From: Lactobacillus sp.
GTDB taxonomy: Bacteria > Bacillota > Bacilli > Lactobacillales > Lactobacillaceae
Reading direction: 5' to 3'
Assembly (NCBI GenBank): GCA_003482405.1
Contig: DMZB01000217.1
Coordinates: forward strand, 1-16,928
DNA length: 16,928 nucleotides
In this document: positions 6,696 through 14,924 of the stretch, piece after piece
Layout of the letters: the number at the start of each line of letters is the position of its first letter
Position numbering within the stretch: position 1 is the first letter of the stretch
Notes under the pieces: generated by a model
What the model was told of the DNA's origin: nothing
The model's database searches: none
Seen by the model: the letters and a program-made list of their open reading frames with translations, nothing else
Program-made: the position numbers and the translations under genes

Positions 6696-7118
6696 ATGGA
6701 ACAGTTAATGCCTAACACTTACGCAAACATTGCAAACGCCAAATCCTCGTGGGTTAAGCGCAATCATGGCTTTCAGCAGGCCTCTATTCAATCAACATCT
6801 AAATCAATGCCGACACTGTCCTTACGCCAGCGTGTTCGCGGTTTTTTCACTGCTGAACGTGGTGACACATTGGCTCATCCACAGGCTTCCAGCGATGGGA
6901 TTATTGACGCTTTAGACAAAGCGCTTGCGCAGCATGCCGTTGTCTCAATTATGCTGAACCAAACGACCAATCCGTTTGCCAAAAAATTAGTCACCGTTAC
7001 TGGTACTTTGCGGCAAGATCAAGGTATTTTAACAATTACAAATCACGCAACGAACACGGCCTACCTCGTGTTACCTGAACAAATTAGACAGATCTGTTTT
7101 GGCATGATGGTTGCCTGA
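6696..7118 (+). CDS. SOS-regulated small protein, possibly YolD-like
   Basis: The function is not recognised with certainty. Protein of 140 residues, no signal peptide or membrane segment. Residues 1-60 are polar and basic and look poorly ordered. Residues 66-80 form a helix (DGIIDALDKALAQH), followed by a run of beta strands at 81-135 (AVVSIML, LVTVTGTL, GILTITN, AYLVLPEQIRQI). That helix-plus-barrel order recalls the C-terminal half of YolD-like proteins, which accompany Y-family polymerases in SOS operons. The N-terminal YolD motif is not seen, so this is a suggestion. I chose the ATG at 6696 because GGAGG (6682-6686) precedes it. A longer frame from 6588 would start upstream of the promoter. 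Two LexA boxes show control by DNA damage. It stands alone, convergent with recN, and no umuC-type polymerase gene is in the window. Confidence 0.75.
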   Translation: MEQLMPNTYANIANAKSSWVKRNHGFQQASIQSTSKSMPTLSLRQRVRGFFTAERGDTLAHPQASSDGIIDALDKALAQHAVVSIMLNQTTNPFAKKLVTVTGTLRQDQGILTITNHATNTAYLVLPEQIRQICFGMMVA

Positions 7119-7213
7119 TGCTTTTACGATGGCTGTAAGATTTCTCGCCCATAATTTTTGCTCATAATGAACGCTCATGATAATTGCCTAAATTTCTATC
7201 ATAATGGTTCTCA

Positions 7214-7280
7214 AAAAGGGATCGTCATTTATCATTACTGACCTTTAATTGGTCAATAACGATGAATGACGATCCCTTTT
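7214..7280. terminator. Long near-perfect hairpin, bidirectional terminator between the SOS-box gene and recN
   Basis: The outer 16 bp (7214-7229 with 7265-7280) are perfect. The pairing continues inward to 7243/7251 with one G-U and two mismatches, leaving a 7-nt loop, about 30 pairs in all. T-rich sequence follows on the plus strand (TTTTGTTT) and CTTTTTGA on the minus strand. It lies about 95 nt after the SOS-box gene and 80 nt after recN. Confidence 0.88.
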
Positions 7281-7360
7281 GTTTAGCGAAAAACTTTCAC
7301 AATGTCAAGTTGTAGCCTGCCTTATTATCACAATTATCAGGTCTCAAGCAGATGGTCAGA

Positions 7361-9067
7361 TCAACGACTGCCCGTCTGTTTCTTTTCCGCAGCGGCCATT
7401 CGCAGTAATTCGGAGGCATGCTCTGTGGTCAGTTTGGTGACGGTAGTGCCTGCTAGCATTCTTGCAAGTTCACTCACCCGTTCTGCGTTCGTCAACTTTT
7501 CAACCGTTGTCTTAGTTCGTCCGGCCTTAATCTGCTTTTGAATAAAAAACTGGTGGTCGGCAATGGCAGCCACTTGTGGTAAATGCGTGATACAGAGAAC
7601 TTGCGAATGCTGGCCAATCACCATGATCTTTTCTGCAATCGCCTGTGCCACTCGGCCAGAAACACCAGTGTCCACTTCATCAAAGATAATACTGGTGACA
7701 CCCTGATTTTCTGAAAAAATTGTTTTCAGTGCCAACATCATCCGCGACAGTTCACCACCCGAAGCTGTTTTAGCCAGCGGTTTTGGGTCTTCGCCCGGAT
7801 TAGTTTGAATGTAAAACTCCACGTCATCGATGCCTGTCGCAAAAAAGGGTGTATCATCATGCTTCAAAAAACGAACGCTAAAGACTGCTTTTTCCATGTA
7901 CAAAGCTTTTAATTGCTCATGAACTGCTTTTTCAAGCTGTTTTGCCTGTTTTTGACGGGTACTGCTGAGCGTTTCTCCAGCCTTCTGCAGGCTCGCCTTG
8001 GCCTCTGTCAGCTGAGTCATCAACGCCTCATCGTTGTCTTGGTCACCCTGCATATTGTCTAACTCAGCCTTGATTTTAGTGTAGTACTTTAACACACTGG
8101 CAACTGAATCACCGTACTTGCGTTTGAGTTGATGAATCACTTCTAGGCGTGCTTCAATTTCATCCAACCGGCCTTCATCAAACTCCTGATTAGCGAGTTG
8201 AGAGGATAAACCATTGGCTGCATCTTGCAAGCCATAATAGGCATTTGCAATGGTCTCTGATAACGTCTGATATTCCGGATCCAAATTGCCAATGTCCTGC
8301 ATGGCCGTCATTGCAGCACCAATCTGATCCAAAGCAGAAATATCTTCACCGCCATTGATGGCTTCGTAACTACTTTCCAATGCAGTCACAATTTTTTGAT
8401 AGTTTGCCAGTCGATCACGCTCACTAATCAAATGGTCTTCTTCATCAACGGACAAATCGGCATCGTCAATTTCTTGAACCTGAAATTTAAGCATGTCAAC
8501 ACGTTGAGCCCATTCTTGAGCATGCTCACGTTTGTTAATCGCAAGTTTACGTAAGCGACGGTAATTTGTGTACTGCGTCGTATACGTTTGTTTGAGGTCA
8601 GCCAGTTTTGTTGGTTGATATTCATCTAGTAACTGCAAGTGCTTTTCCGGCTGCATAAGTTCCTGATGCTCATTTTGACCGTGAATATCAACCATCGTTT
8701 CACCAATGCGCTTCAAGGTTGTCGTATTCACTAAGGAGCCATTTACTCTGCTGGTGTTATGCCCGTTTTTGTTCAGCTCACGATCGATGATGACCTGTTG
8801 GTCGGCGTGATCGATTCCCAGATCATCTAAAACCGTAAACGTGACTGAGCCTGAAGGTAACGTAAATAGGCCCTGAATGGATGCTTTAGCAGCCCCTTTA
8901 CGGATAAATTCACTAGAAGCACGACCACCTGCAAGCAAACCGACTGCATCAATGATGATTGATTTACCCGCGCCAGTTTCACCCGTGAGAACGCTCATGC
9001 CATCGTCAAAAGCAATGTTCAGTTCTTCAATAATTGCAAAATTCTTAATTGATAATTCCTGTAGCAT
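7361..9067 (-). CDS. recN: DNA repair protein RecN
   Basis: RecN is an SMC-like ATPase recruited to double-strand breaks in recombinational repair. Seen: Walker A GETGAGKS at 29-36, a central coiled-coil region roughly 150-400 rich in Glu, Gln and Leu heptads, the ABC signature SGGELSR at 436-442, and Walker B IIFDE with catalytic E464. The C-terminal lobe contains the ITHLPQVA switch histidine. Length 568 is normal for Firmicutes. An AAGGAG site lies just before the ATG. It is the last gene of the folD-recN run, after argR with a 77-nt gap. No LexA box is seen in that gap or before the gene, unlike its convergent neighbour. ArgR-RecN adjacency is conserved in Bacillus and lactic acid bacteria. 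Confidence 0.96.
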   Translation of the reverse strand: MLQELSIKNFAIIEELNIAFDDGMSVLTGETGAGKSIIIDAVGLLAGGRASSEFIRKGAAKASIQGLFTLPSGSVTFTVLDDLGIDHADQQVIIDRELNKNGHNTSRVNGSLVNTTTLKRIGETMVDIHGQNEHQELMQPEKHLQLLDEYQPTKLADLKQTYTTQYTNYRRLRKLAINKREHAQEWAQRVDMLKFQVQEIDDADLSVDEEDHLISERDRLANYQKIVTALESSYEAINGGEDISALDQIGAAMTAMQDIGNLDPEYQTLSETIANAYYGLQDAANGLSSQLANQEFDEGRLDEIEARLEVIHQLKRKYGDSVASVLKYYTKIKAELDNMQGDQDNDEALMTQLTEAKASLQKAGETLSSTRQKQAKQLEKAVHEQLKALYMEKAVFSVRFLKHDDTPFFATGIDDVEFYIQTNPGEDPKPLAKTASGGELSRMMLALKTIFSENQGVTSIIFDEVDTGVSGRVAQAIAEKIMVIGQHSQVLCITHLPQVAAIADHQFFIQKQIKAGRTKTTVEKLTNAERVSELARMLAGTTVTKLTTEHASELLRMAAAEKKQTGSR

Positions 9068-9144
9068 TCTCTACTCCTTGAATTTATTGTCCTGACTGCT
9101 GGTTTAGGTGAGATTGGGCTGATCTCAATACAAAAGTAGCCACA

Positions 9145-9600
9145 TTATTCGGCACCCAGATCTGCCAATCGTTTTTGCACTTGGATTGCTTCAGCCACAG
9201 TTGATGCAATGATTAATACCGTACTGTCGTCGCTTAATACGCCGAACACTTCTTCATAGTTCATCTGCTTAATTAGGCTGGCAATTACTGGTCCGTTGCC
9301 AGGTAAGACGTTGAGCAAACAAAATTGATTATTAATGCTCATTTCCACCACGTTACCGCTTAGATTACGACGCAGTTTACTTTCACCATCAATGGGACGA
9401 TCCGTTGAAAATGTGTAAAAGGTCCGTCCATTTTCGTCGGGTACCTTAATGAGTTGCATTTCGGTAATGTCGCGAGAAACAGTTGCTTGCGTGACATCAA
9501 GACCTTCCCGATCCAGCAAAATCACTAATTCCGTTTGCGTGTGAACTGCATTGTTCACGATTACGCGTCTAATGATCGCCTGCCGTTCCCGTTTTTTCAT
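9145..9600 (-). CDS. argR: Arginine repressor family regulator (ArgR/AhrC)
   Basis: Hexameric transcription regulator of arginine synthesis and catabolism. Seen: N-terminal winged helix-turn-helix with TQATVSRDI at 37-45, the DNA recognition helix, a linker, then the C-terminal oligomerisation domain with LPGNGPVIASLIKQ at 99-112. The arginine-pocket motif, usually GTIAGDDT, reads GVLSDDST at 120-127, so one of the two neighbouring acidic residues is displaced. It may bind arginine differently or act as a partner of another ArgR, since lactic acid bacteria often carry two. Length 151 is normal. Start ATG at 9600 has AGGGATGAG upstream and lies 14 nt after tlyA. Position before recN is that of ahrC in Bacillus. 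Confidence 0.92.
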   Translation of the reverse strand: MKKRERQAIIRRVIVNNAVHTQTELVILLDREGLDVTQATVSRDITEMQLIKVPDENGRTFYTFSTDRPIDGESKLRRNLSGNVVEMSINNQFCLLNVLPGNGPVIASLIKQMNYEEVFGVLSDDSTVLIIASTVAEAIQVQKRLADLGAE

Positions 9601-9614
9601 GACTGTCTCATCCC

Positions 9615-10433
9615 TTATTTTTGATTCAACTGGGCATAAGCGGCCTGTAAAGTGGCCTTTGCCGAAACACCGGCTGCCAGTTGTGCATTGTCTGCGACAT
9701 TAACGAGGTGAATGAGAAACTCAATGTTGCCCTCGCCACCCTTGATTGGCGAAAAATCTAGTCCGGTCACTGAATATCCTGTCGCAATCGCAAACGATAC
9801 AATGTCATTTAGTACAGATTCGTGAACAACTGGATCTTTTACAATCCCATGTTTGCCAACCTTGTTTTTGCCTGCCTCAAATTGCGGTTTGATTAGTGCA
9901 ACCACCTCGCCATCAGTCTGCAAAATTGTTTTTAAATTAGGCAAAATTAAGTGAAAAGAGATAAATGAAACGTCAATACTAGGAAAAATCGGCCGCCCAA
10001 ACGTAAAGTCTTCGGGTTTCGAATATCGAAAGTTCGTGTGCTCCATCACGACAACCCGTGGATCCTCACGCAGTTTCCAAACAAGCTGGTTGCTCCCAAC
10101 GTCAAGTGCGTACGAACGGGCAGCGCCATTTTGCAACATGACATCTGTGAAACCACCAGTTGAAGATCCTATGTCGAGCACCGTTTTGCCGGTTACGTCA
10201 ATGTCAAAAACCTTGAGAGCCTTTGCCAACTTGAAGCCGCCACGACTAACATAAGGCATTGGGTCACCCTTGATGTGAAGCTCAGTATCTGTGGGGATCC
10301 GCTCACCTGGTTTATCCAGACGCTCCTCATTTTTGCCCAATACTTCGCCAGCCATGACAGCCCGTTTAGCCTGTTCACGAGACGTGAATAATCCTTGTTC
10401 CACTAACAGGATATCGACACGCTGTTTTTCCAT
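9615..10433 (-). CDS. tlyA: TlyA family rRNA (cytidine-2'-O)-methyltransferase
   Basis: It methylates ribose 2'-OH of cytidine in rRNA using S-adenosylmethionine. Mycobacterial TlyA modifies 16S and 23S rRNA and affects capreomycin sensitivity, and older annotation calls it hemolysin A. Seen: N-terminal S4 RNA-binding domain at about 1-60 (RVDILLVEQGLF, SREQAKRAVMAGEV), the RGGFKL linker, the SAM-binding loop DIGSSTGGFTD at 87-97, and a catalytic tetrad pattern K68, D154, K182, E238. Length 272 is typical. A GGAAGG site precedes the ATG. Gaps to ispA and argR are 14 nt each. In Bacillus the same position is held by yqxC. The exact rRNA target in this organism is inferred from the family. Confidence 0.93.
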   Translation of the reverse strand: MEKQRVDILLVEQGLFTSREQAKRAVMAGEVLGKNEERLDKPGERIPTDTELHIKGDPMPYVSRGGFKLAKALKVFDIDVTGKTVLDIGSSTGGFTDVMLQNGAARSYALDVGSNQLVWKLREDPRVVVMEHTNFRYSKPEDFTFGRPIFPSIDVSFISFHLILPNLKTILQTDGEVVALIKPQFEAGKNKVGKHGIVKDPVVHESVLNDIVSFAIATGYSVTGLDFSPIKGGEGNIEFLIHLVNVADNAQLAAGVSAKATLQAAYAQLNQK

Positions 10434-10447
10434 TCGTTTATGCCTTC

Positions 10448-11332
10448 CTAATCTTTAAAATAGCTCAAAAATGCGCGTAATACATTACTATCAACATCTA
10501 ATTTCGCCAACGCATCACAGGCAGCCTGCGCGTTGTTCAAACTGTCGCTCAAAGCCTTCCTGGCAGCCGTCAGACCAATTAGCCGAGGATACGTATTCTT
10601 GCCTTCCGCGACATCTTTGTGTGGTGTCTTACCCAACTCAGCAGCGGTCGCGGTCTCATCTAAAATATCATCATAAATCTGAAACGCCAGGCCAAATGCC
10701 GCCCCAAAACGTCTGAACTGAACATCCTGTGTTTGAGAAGCGCCAGCGATGGTTGCACCGGCCTGTACGGCATATTCAAGCAACGCGCCAGTCTTACGTT
10801 TGTGTAAAGCTTGCAATTGCGCCAGTGGAATGACAGTTCCAGTTGTTGAGACATCCTCTACCTGGCCAGCTACCATCCCCCGCGGTCCCGCGGCTTCAGC
10901 TAACTGTTGAATTAGCTTCACAACAATGTCGGAAGATAATGAACTCGTGGATAGCCAATCAAACGCCAGTGCCTGTAAGCCATCACCAGCTAAAATGGCA
11001 ATGTCTTCGCCAAACACTTTGTGATTCGTTTTTTGACCACGACGCAGATCGTCATTATCCATCGCTGGTAAGTCGTCATGGATAAGTGAGTAGGTATGTA
11101 AGAGTTCCACTGCAGTCGCGGCTTGGAGTGCTGCTGGTGAAATCGTTTCTCCCAAGCTGACGATTGTGGCCAACGTTAATAATGGTCGCAACCGCTTACC
11201 ACCTGCTTCAACAGAATAAGTCATGGCTTGACCAAGCAGTGACTGATTTGCAGCCGTTTTTAGATGTGTTTTAAGAAATGTATTTACTTGAGGTAAGTAT
11301 AGTGTTTCAAAATCCTGTAATTGTTTATTCAT
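10448..11332 (-). CDS. ispA: Polyprenyl (farnesyl) diphosphate synthase
   Basis: It condenses dimethylallyl and geranyl diphosphate with isopentenyl diphosphate to farnesyl diphosphate, the precursor for undecaprenyl phosphate and quinones. Seen: GGKRLRP at 44-50, first aspartate-rich motif DDLPAMD at 86-92 followed by DDLRRG, KTG near 180, and second motif DDILD at 221-225. The two extra residues in the first motif are typical of bacterial type II farnesyl synthases. The ATG at 11332 overlaps the end of xseB by 8 nt (ATGAATAA), implying coupling. An in-frame ATG at 11359 has a good AGGAAG site 9 nt upstream and would add 9 residues; it cannot be excluded. Absence of dxs beside it, where Bacillus has dxs, agrees with mevalonate-derived precursors. 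Length 294. Confidence 0.93.
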   Translation of the reverse strand: MNKQLQDFETLYLPQVNTFLKTHLKTAANQSLLGQAMTYSVEAGGKRLRPLLTLATIVSLGETISPAALQAATAVELLHTYSLIHDDLPAMDNDDLRRGQKTNHKVFGEDIAILAGDGLQALAFDWLSTSSLSSDIVVKLIQQLAEAAGPRGMVAGQVEDVSTTGTVIPLAQLQALHKRKTGALLEYAVQAGATIAGASQTQDVQFRRFGAAFGLAFQIYDDILDETATAAELGKTPHKDVAEGKNTYPRLIGLTAARKALSDSLNNAQAACDALAKLDVDSNVLRAFLSYFKD

Positions 11333-11579
11333 GATCCGCGTCCGTTGCTGGTGCCGCATCGAAGTCAACTTCCTGACCGTTGTCATTCATCATTTTAGTC
11401 AATGTCTTCTCAGCATTATCAAGTGTGTCTTGTAATTGTTTACTGAGGGTCACACCCTGCTGAAATTGTGTAAGCGCAGTTTCTAACGGCACGTCACCTT
11501 GCTCAAGTTTAGAAACAATTGCTTGAAGTGCCGTCAGGTTTTCTTCAAACGTTGGTTGTGACTCTTTTTTTTCTGCCAT
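11325..11579 (-). CDS. xseB: Exodeoxyribonuclease VII small subunit
   Basis: Small subunit of exonuclease VII, which degrades single-stranded DNA to oligonucleotides. Several copies bind each XseA chain. Seen: [23 protein letters not shown], the conserved first helix and turn, then [23 protein letters not shown], the second helix of the hairpin. The C-terminal tail is acidic. The ATG at 11579 gives 84 residues, usual for the family, with AGGAG 9 nt upstream. A longer in-frame start at 11639 lies inside xseA and adds 20 unconserved residues, so I rejected it. Only 1 nt separates it from the xseA stop, and it overlaps ispA by 8 nt. Confidence 0.94.
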   Translation of the reverse strand: MAEKKESQPTFEENLTALQAIVSKLEQGDVPLETALTQFQQGVTLSKQLQDTLDNAEKTLTKMMNDNGQEVDFDAAPATDADHE

Positions 11580-11580
11580 A

Positions 11581-12936
11581 CTAGTTTTTCTCCTTATCAG
11601 CCTTGTTAATGTCATCAATGGTGGCAGAGGCCTGCCCATCTGCTAAGTGAAGTGTGACCGCTTGTTTTTTCGCCAGTTGCGTAACTGACCTCACAACTTG
11701 ATCGTCAACCGTTACATAGCTGTACCCACGTGTCATAATTTTAAGTGGGCTCAATAAATCCAGTTCATTGATCAGTGACTGTAACCGCGTCTTATTAGCA
11801 TTAATTGCGGTGACACTGGCGCTGGCCAATTCATGTCGTAGTGAAGTGAGCTGTTGCTGACCGTTTGTCAAACGGCCTGTGAGTAGATGTGTGCTCAAAC
11901 GGGCCTGCACCGTGGAAAATTGCTGATTTTTGTGGGCTAGTTGCTGCCGTTGAGCATTGACCAACTGATCAGTTAATTGTGCGACGCGTTGAGTATAACC
12001 TTCATATAAGCGTTGCGGCTGTGTAAATACATAAGATTCACGCACCTGCTTTAGACGTTGCCGATCCAACTGAATCTGAGCTGTCATTGCCTGAAGTAGC
12101 CGGCCACGCCATTGTGATATTGCCAACAATGTTTCTGACAAAACGGGGGTTGCCAGTTCTGCTGCAGCGGTGGGCGTTGCTGCACGAACATCCGCCACTA
12201 AATCGGCAATTGTGGTGTCCGTTTCATGCCCAACAGACGAAATAACAGGAATCTCACTGGCTGCGATGGCCCGAGCCACCCGTTCTTCATTAAATGGCCA
12301 CAAATCTTCAATCGAGCCACCACCACGGCCGATAATGAGTGTATCAAATGAACCCAGCTCATTTACTTGTTGAATTCGCCGAACGAGATCATCTGCAGCC
12401 GCGTCCCCTTGTACCAAAGCTGGAAACAAAACCAGTTGAACAATCGGGAAACGGCGGCGGGTCGTGGTAATAATGTCGCGAATAACAGCTCCGGAAGGAC
12501 TGGTGATCACGGCAATTCGCTTGGGATACTTAACGAGTGGGCGTTTGTGTTGTTCAAACAGCCCCTCGTTTGCCAGTTTTCGTTTGAGTTGCTCGTACGC
12601 CTGATAAAGCGCACCGACGCCATCAGGTTCCATGCGTTCAACATAGATTTGATAGCTTCCAGATGGCTCGTAAAGCGAAATGCGGCCGGTTACCAAAACC
12701 TTCATCCCTTCTTCAGGCTGAAACTTTATTTTAGCAAAAGCGGACTTAAACATAATGGCACTTATCTTTGCATGGTCATCCTTCAAACTAAAATACTGAT
12801 GAGCGTTAGGTCGCGGACGAAAGTTAGAAATTTCTCCTGTTAGATAAACCCGTCCCAGATATGGATCAGCATCAAATTTACGTTTGAGATAACGCGTTAA
12901 GGTAGTAACGGATAAATAATCTTCTCTGTCCGCCAT
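11581..12936 (-). CDS. xseA: Exodeoxyribonuclease VII large subunit
   Basis: Catalytic subunit of exonuclease VII, acting on single-stranded DNA in repair and mismatch correction. Seen: N-terminal OB-fold at about 1-100 ([23 protein letters not shown]), catalytic domain with [12 protein letters not shown] and [16 protein letters not shown] near 185-202, then [31 protein letters not shown], a hallmark stretch. A long helical region rich in Gln and Leu follows, which binds XseB. Length 451 is normal. The ATG directly abuts the folD stop, with no gap, so translation is likely coupled. A GGCGGTGA stretch at the end of folD may act as a weak ribosome binding site. Confidence 0.96.
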   Translation of the reverse strand: MADREDYLSVTTLTRYLKRKFDADPYLGRVYLTGEISNFRPRPNAHQYFSLKDDHAKISAIMFKSAFAKIKFQPEEGMKVLVTGRISLYEPSGSYQIYVERMEPDGVGALYQAYEQLKRKLANEGLFEQHKRPLVKYPKRIAVITSPSGAVIRDIITTTRRRFPIVQLVLFPALVQGDAAADDLVRRIQQVNELGSFDTLIIGRGGGSIEDLWPFNEERVARAIAASEIPVISSVGHETDTTIADLVADVRAATPTAAAELATPVLSETLLAISQWRGRLLQAMTAQIQLDRQRLKQVRESYVFTQPQRLYEGYTQRVAQLTDQLVNAQRQQLAHKNQQFSTVQARLSTHLLTGRLTNGQQQLTSLRHELASASVTAINANKTRLQSLINELDLLSPLKIMTRGYSYVTVDDQVVRSVTQLAKKQAVTLHLADGQASATIDDINKADKEKN

Positions 12937-13803
12937 TTAGTTCACCGCCTGCCCTGTCTGCCAGGCTGCCAATTGAATGGTCTGTTGCATGAGAGTGGCA
13001 ATTGTCATTGGCCCAACACCACCCGGAACTGGCGTCAAATAGCCGGCCACTTGATCGACTCCGGCAGCCACATCGCCAGTTAAATGGCCAGAATCATCAC
13101 GATTCATGCCCACATCGATGACCACAGCGCCAGGTTTAACCATGTCACGTGTAACAAGATTAATTTGACCAACAGCGACCACAATAATATCTGCAGTTTG
13201 TGTCAGCGCCTTTAAGTTTTCTGTGTGCCGGTGCGCTAATGTCACAGTTGCGTTAGCGTTATTCAATAAAGCAAGTAACGGCTTACCAACCAACCGACTG
13301 CGTCCAATCATCACCACATGTTTGCCAGAAAGTGAAATTTTATACGCATTCAATAATGTCATGATCCCTTTTGGGGTACAGGCAATTGGATAGTGGTCAC
13401 CAACCTGGGCGTAGAGTTGACCTAAATTTTCAGGATGCAAGCCATCAACGTCCTTTTTTGGATCGATGGCCATCATGACAGTCTCTTCATCTAAATGCTT
13501 TGGTAGTGGTGACTGCACTAAAATGGCGTGAATTTCCGGATCAACATTGTAGTGTTGTACTAAAGCCAACACTTCTTCTTGCGTAGCATCTGCTGACAAT
13601 CGTTTTACGACTGAATTAAAGTGAAGCTTACTTGCTTTTCGTTCCTTATTGCGAACATAAATGGCGCTGGCGGGATCGTCTCCCACCACAATGACGGCCA
13701 GCCCTGGAATAACTCCTTGTTGCATTAAGGTCATACTTTGTTGTGCCAATTGTTCATTCAGTTGTTTTGCAACTGCTCGTCCATCCATCTTTATTGCCGT
13801 CAT
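12937..13803 (-). CDS. folD: Bifunctional methylenetetrahydrofolate dehydrogenase / methenyltetrahydrofolate cyclohydrolase
   Basis: It interconverts 5,10-methylene-, methenyl- and 10-formyl-tetrahydrofolate with NADP, supplying purine and formyl-methionine synthesis. Seen: SAIYVRNKERKA with Y49 and catalytic K53, KKDVDGLHPENLG, CTPKGIM, the Rossmann motif GRSRLVGKP, PGAVVIDVG and TPVPGGVGPMTIA. Two positions differ from the common forms: ILVQSPLP rather than VQLPLP, and TLAHRHT where many homologues have a CHSRT-like sequence. The length of 288 is normal. The ATG at 13803 has AAGGAG upstream. An extended -10 promoter lies 55 nt before it and a terminator separates it from nusB, so folD probably begins its own transcription unit running to recN. 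Confidence 0.96.
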   Translation of the reverse strand: MTAIKMDGRAVAKQLNEQLAQQSMTLMQQGVIPGLAVIVVGDDPASAIYVRNKERKASKLHFNSVVKRLSADATQEEVLALVQHYNVDPEIHAILVQSPLPKHLDEETVMMAIDPKKDVDGLHPENLGQLYAQVGDHYPIACTPKGIMTLLNAYKISLSGKHVVMIGRSRLVGKPLLALLNNANATVTLAHRHTENLKALTQTADIIVVAVGQINLVTRDMVKPGAVVIDVGMNRDDSGHLTGDVAAGVDQVAGYLTPVPGGVGPMTIATLMQQTIQLAAWQTGQAVN

Positions 13804-13857
13804 AAACTAGCTCCTTACCCTACCGTTTTCGCACATTTTATTCGTTCACACTGAATA

Positions 13858-13866
13858 ATTTTAACA
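13858..13866 (-). promoter_or_regulatory. Extended -10 promoter of folD
   Basis: On the minus strand TGTTAAAAT matches the extended -10 form TGnTATAAT with one change. The -35 region is poor. A 6-bp inverted repeat (13851-13856 with 13868-13873) brackets it and could be an operator. The expected start lies about 48 nt before the folD ATG. No PurR box was recognised. Confidence 0.45.
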
Positions 13867-13932
13867 CATTCAGCACTTGTTTTAGCTACCTTTACATACG
13901 CGAATGATCATCACTTTTAACGCCGTTTGAGC

Positions 13933-13988
13933 AAAAAAAACGATGTACGTGAATTTTAACGTCAAGCATCAAAATTTGCGCACATCGT
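13933..13988 (-). terminator. Rho-independent terminator of the efp-asp23-nusB unit
   Basis: An 18-bp stem (13940-13957 with 13971-13988) has one mismatch and two G-U pairs and a 13-nt loop. On the minus strand it is followed by eight U (13940-13933). It starts 16 nt after the nusB stop. Confidence 0.93.
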
Positions 13989-14004
13989 ACTCTGTATTTT
14001 CTTT

Positions 14005-14436
14005 TTACTCGGCAGACGTTTCATCAGCCTTATCAAATAGCTTTGACAGCACACCGTTAATAAACCGTCTCGAATCATCATCTGAAAACTCTTTTGCTAG
14101 CTCCAAAGCTTCATTCAGAGCCACACGCGTTGGAACTTCAGCTGAATACTCCATTTCGTAGAGGCCCAACCGCAAAATAATCAAGTCAGGATTAGCTAAT
14201 CGAGAAATCGACCACTTATTGGCCAGTAACGGTGTGATTTGAGCATCTAAATCAGCTGCTTTCTCCGTCACCCCATTCACCAATGTGATCAAATATTCAG
14301 GAATCACTGGCGCTTGACCAGTTTTACTTGGAATTAACTGTCTGTACAAGTCTTCAACGTTGGCATCTGCATTCACGTGTTTTGCAAATAAAACTTGAAA
14401 TGCAATCTTTCTGATCTGGTGTCTTGTTAAACTCAC
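14005..14436 (-). CDS. nusB: Transcription antitermination protein NusB
   Basis: NusB binds boxA RNA with NusE (S10) to form the antitermination complex on rRNA operons. Seen: SLTRHQIRKIAFQVLFA at the N-terminus, the standard first helix and RNA-binding region, and further on RLGLYEMEY and RVALNEALELAKEFSDDDSRRFINGVLSKL, the conserved C-terminal helices. The length of 143 is normal. The start codon is GTG at 14436, overlapping the TAG stop of the asp23 gene by one base, which implies coupling and perhaps lowered initiation. Order asp23-nusB-folD matches yqhY-nusB-folD in Bacillus, except that a terminator lies after nusB here. Confidence 0.95.
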   Translation of the reverse strand: MSLTRHQIRKIAFQVLFAKHVNADANVEDLYRQLIPSKTGQAPVIPEYLITLVNGVTEKAADLDAQITPLLANKWSISRLANPDLIILRLGLYEMEYSAEVPTRVALNEALELAKEFSDDDSRRFINGVLSKLFDKADETSAE

Positions 14437-14906
14437 TACAGGTCACCATCTTTGCTGATCGTTGAATCCTCGTCGGCAGCATTTTCAGCAGCGTGATCGC
14501 CAAAAATATCATCAGGATCGATGTCGGAATCGTTCTTTTCAGGCACGATGCCAACGATATGAACGTTAACCTCGCCCATCGGCAATTCTGTCATGAGTGT
14601 CACCTGCTGCTTCACTTTGTCTTGCATTTCCAAAGCAACCTTGGGCACGTTCACACCATAATCCAGGTAAACAAACACGTCCGCCGAAATTTCGCCGTCA
14701 TTGACACTCAGCTTGACACCCTTACTATGTTCAGTACGTCCGAACAGTTCAGAGACGTTATTTGCAATTGTGCCACGCATCCGATTAACGCCGTCTACTT
14801 GACTAGCCGCAATGCCAACAATAATCTCCAATACATCAGACGCAATTTCAATGCTACCCAACGCATCAGCAGGTTGATTCAATGTAATGTTATTGACTTC
14901 AGGCAT
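14436..14906 (-). CDS. Asp23/Gls24 family envelope stress response protein (YqhY-like)
   Basis: Asp23/Gls24 proteins are small soluble proteins linked to alkaline or envelope stress. Bacillus YqhY, at the same position, affects acetyl-CoA carboxylase and lipid synthesis. Seen: GSIEIASDVLEIIVGIAASQVDGVNRMRG, the conserved N-terminal helix-loop, GVKLSVNDGEISADVFVYLDYGVNVPKVALEMQDKVKQQV in the middle, and VNVHIVGIVPEK. The last 40 residues are strongly acidic and unconserved. I chose the ATG at 14906 because GGAGG (14912-14916) precedes it. A TTG at 14918 would swallow that site. Length 156. The acc genes that neighbour yqhY in Bacillus are absent here. Confidence 0.9.
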   Translation of the reverse strand: MPEVNNITLNQPADALGSIEIASDVLEIIVGIAASQVDGVNRMRGTIANNVSELFGRTEHSKGVKLSVNDGEISADVFVYLDYGVNVPKVALEMQDKVKQQVTLMTELPMGEVNVHIVGIVPEKNDSDIDPDDIFGDHAAENAADEDSTISKDGDL

Positions 14907-14924
14907 AATGGCCTCCAATCCAAA

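Noticed and set aside
9068..9144. Small hairpin (TGAGAT/ATCTCA) between argR and recN as a terminator
   Set aside because: The stem is only 6 bp with no U-tract; recN is most likely co-transcribed with argR. No LexA box was found here either.
11580..11639. Longer N-terminus for xseB
   Set aside because: It lies inside xseA, adds 20 unconserved residues and ignores the AGGAG site before 11579.
14907..14918. TTG start for the Asp23 gene
   Set aside because: It would make the GGAGG ribosome binding site part of the coding sequence; the ATG at 14906 is better placed.
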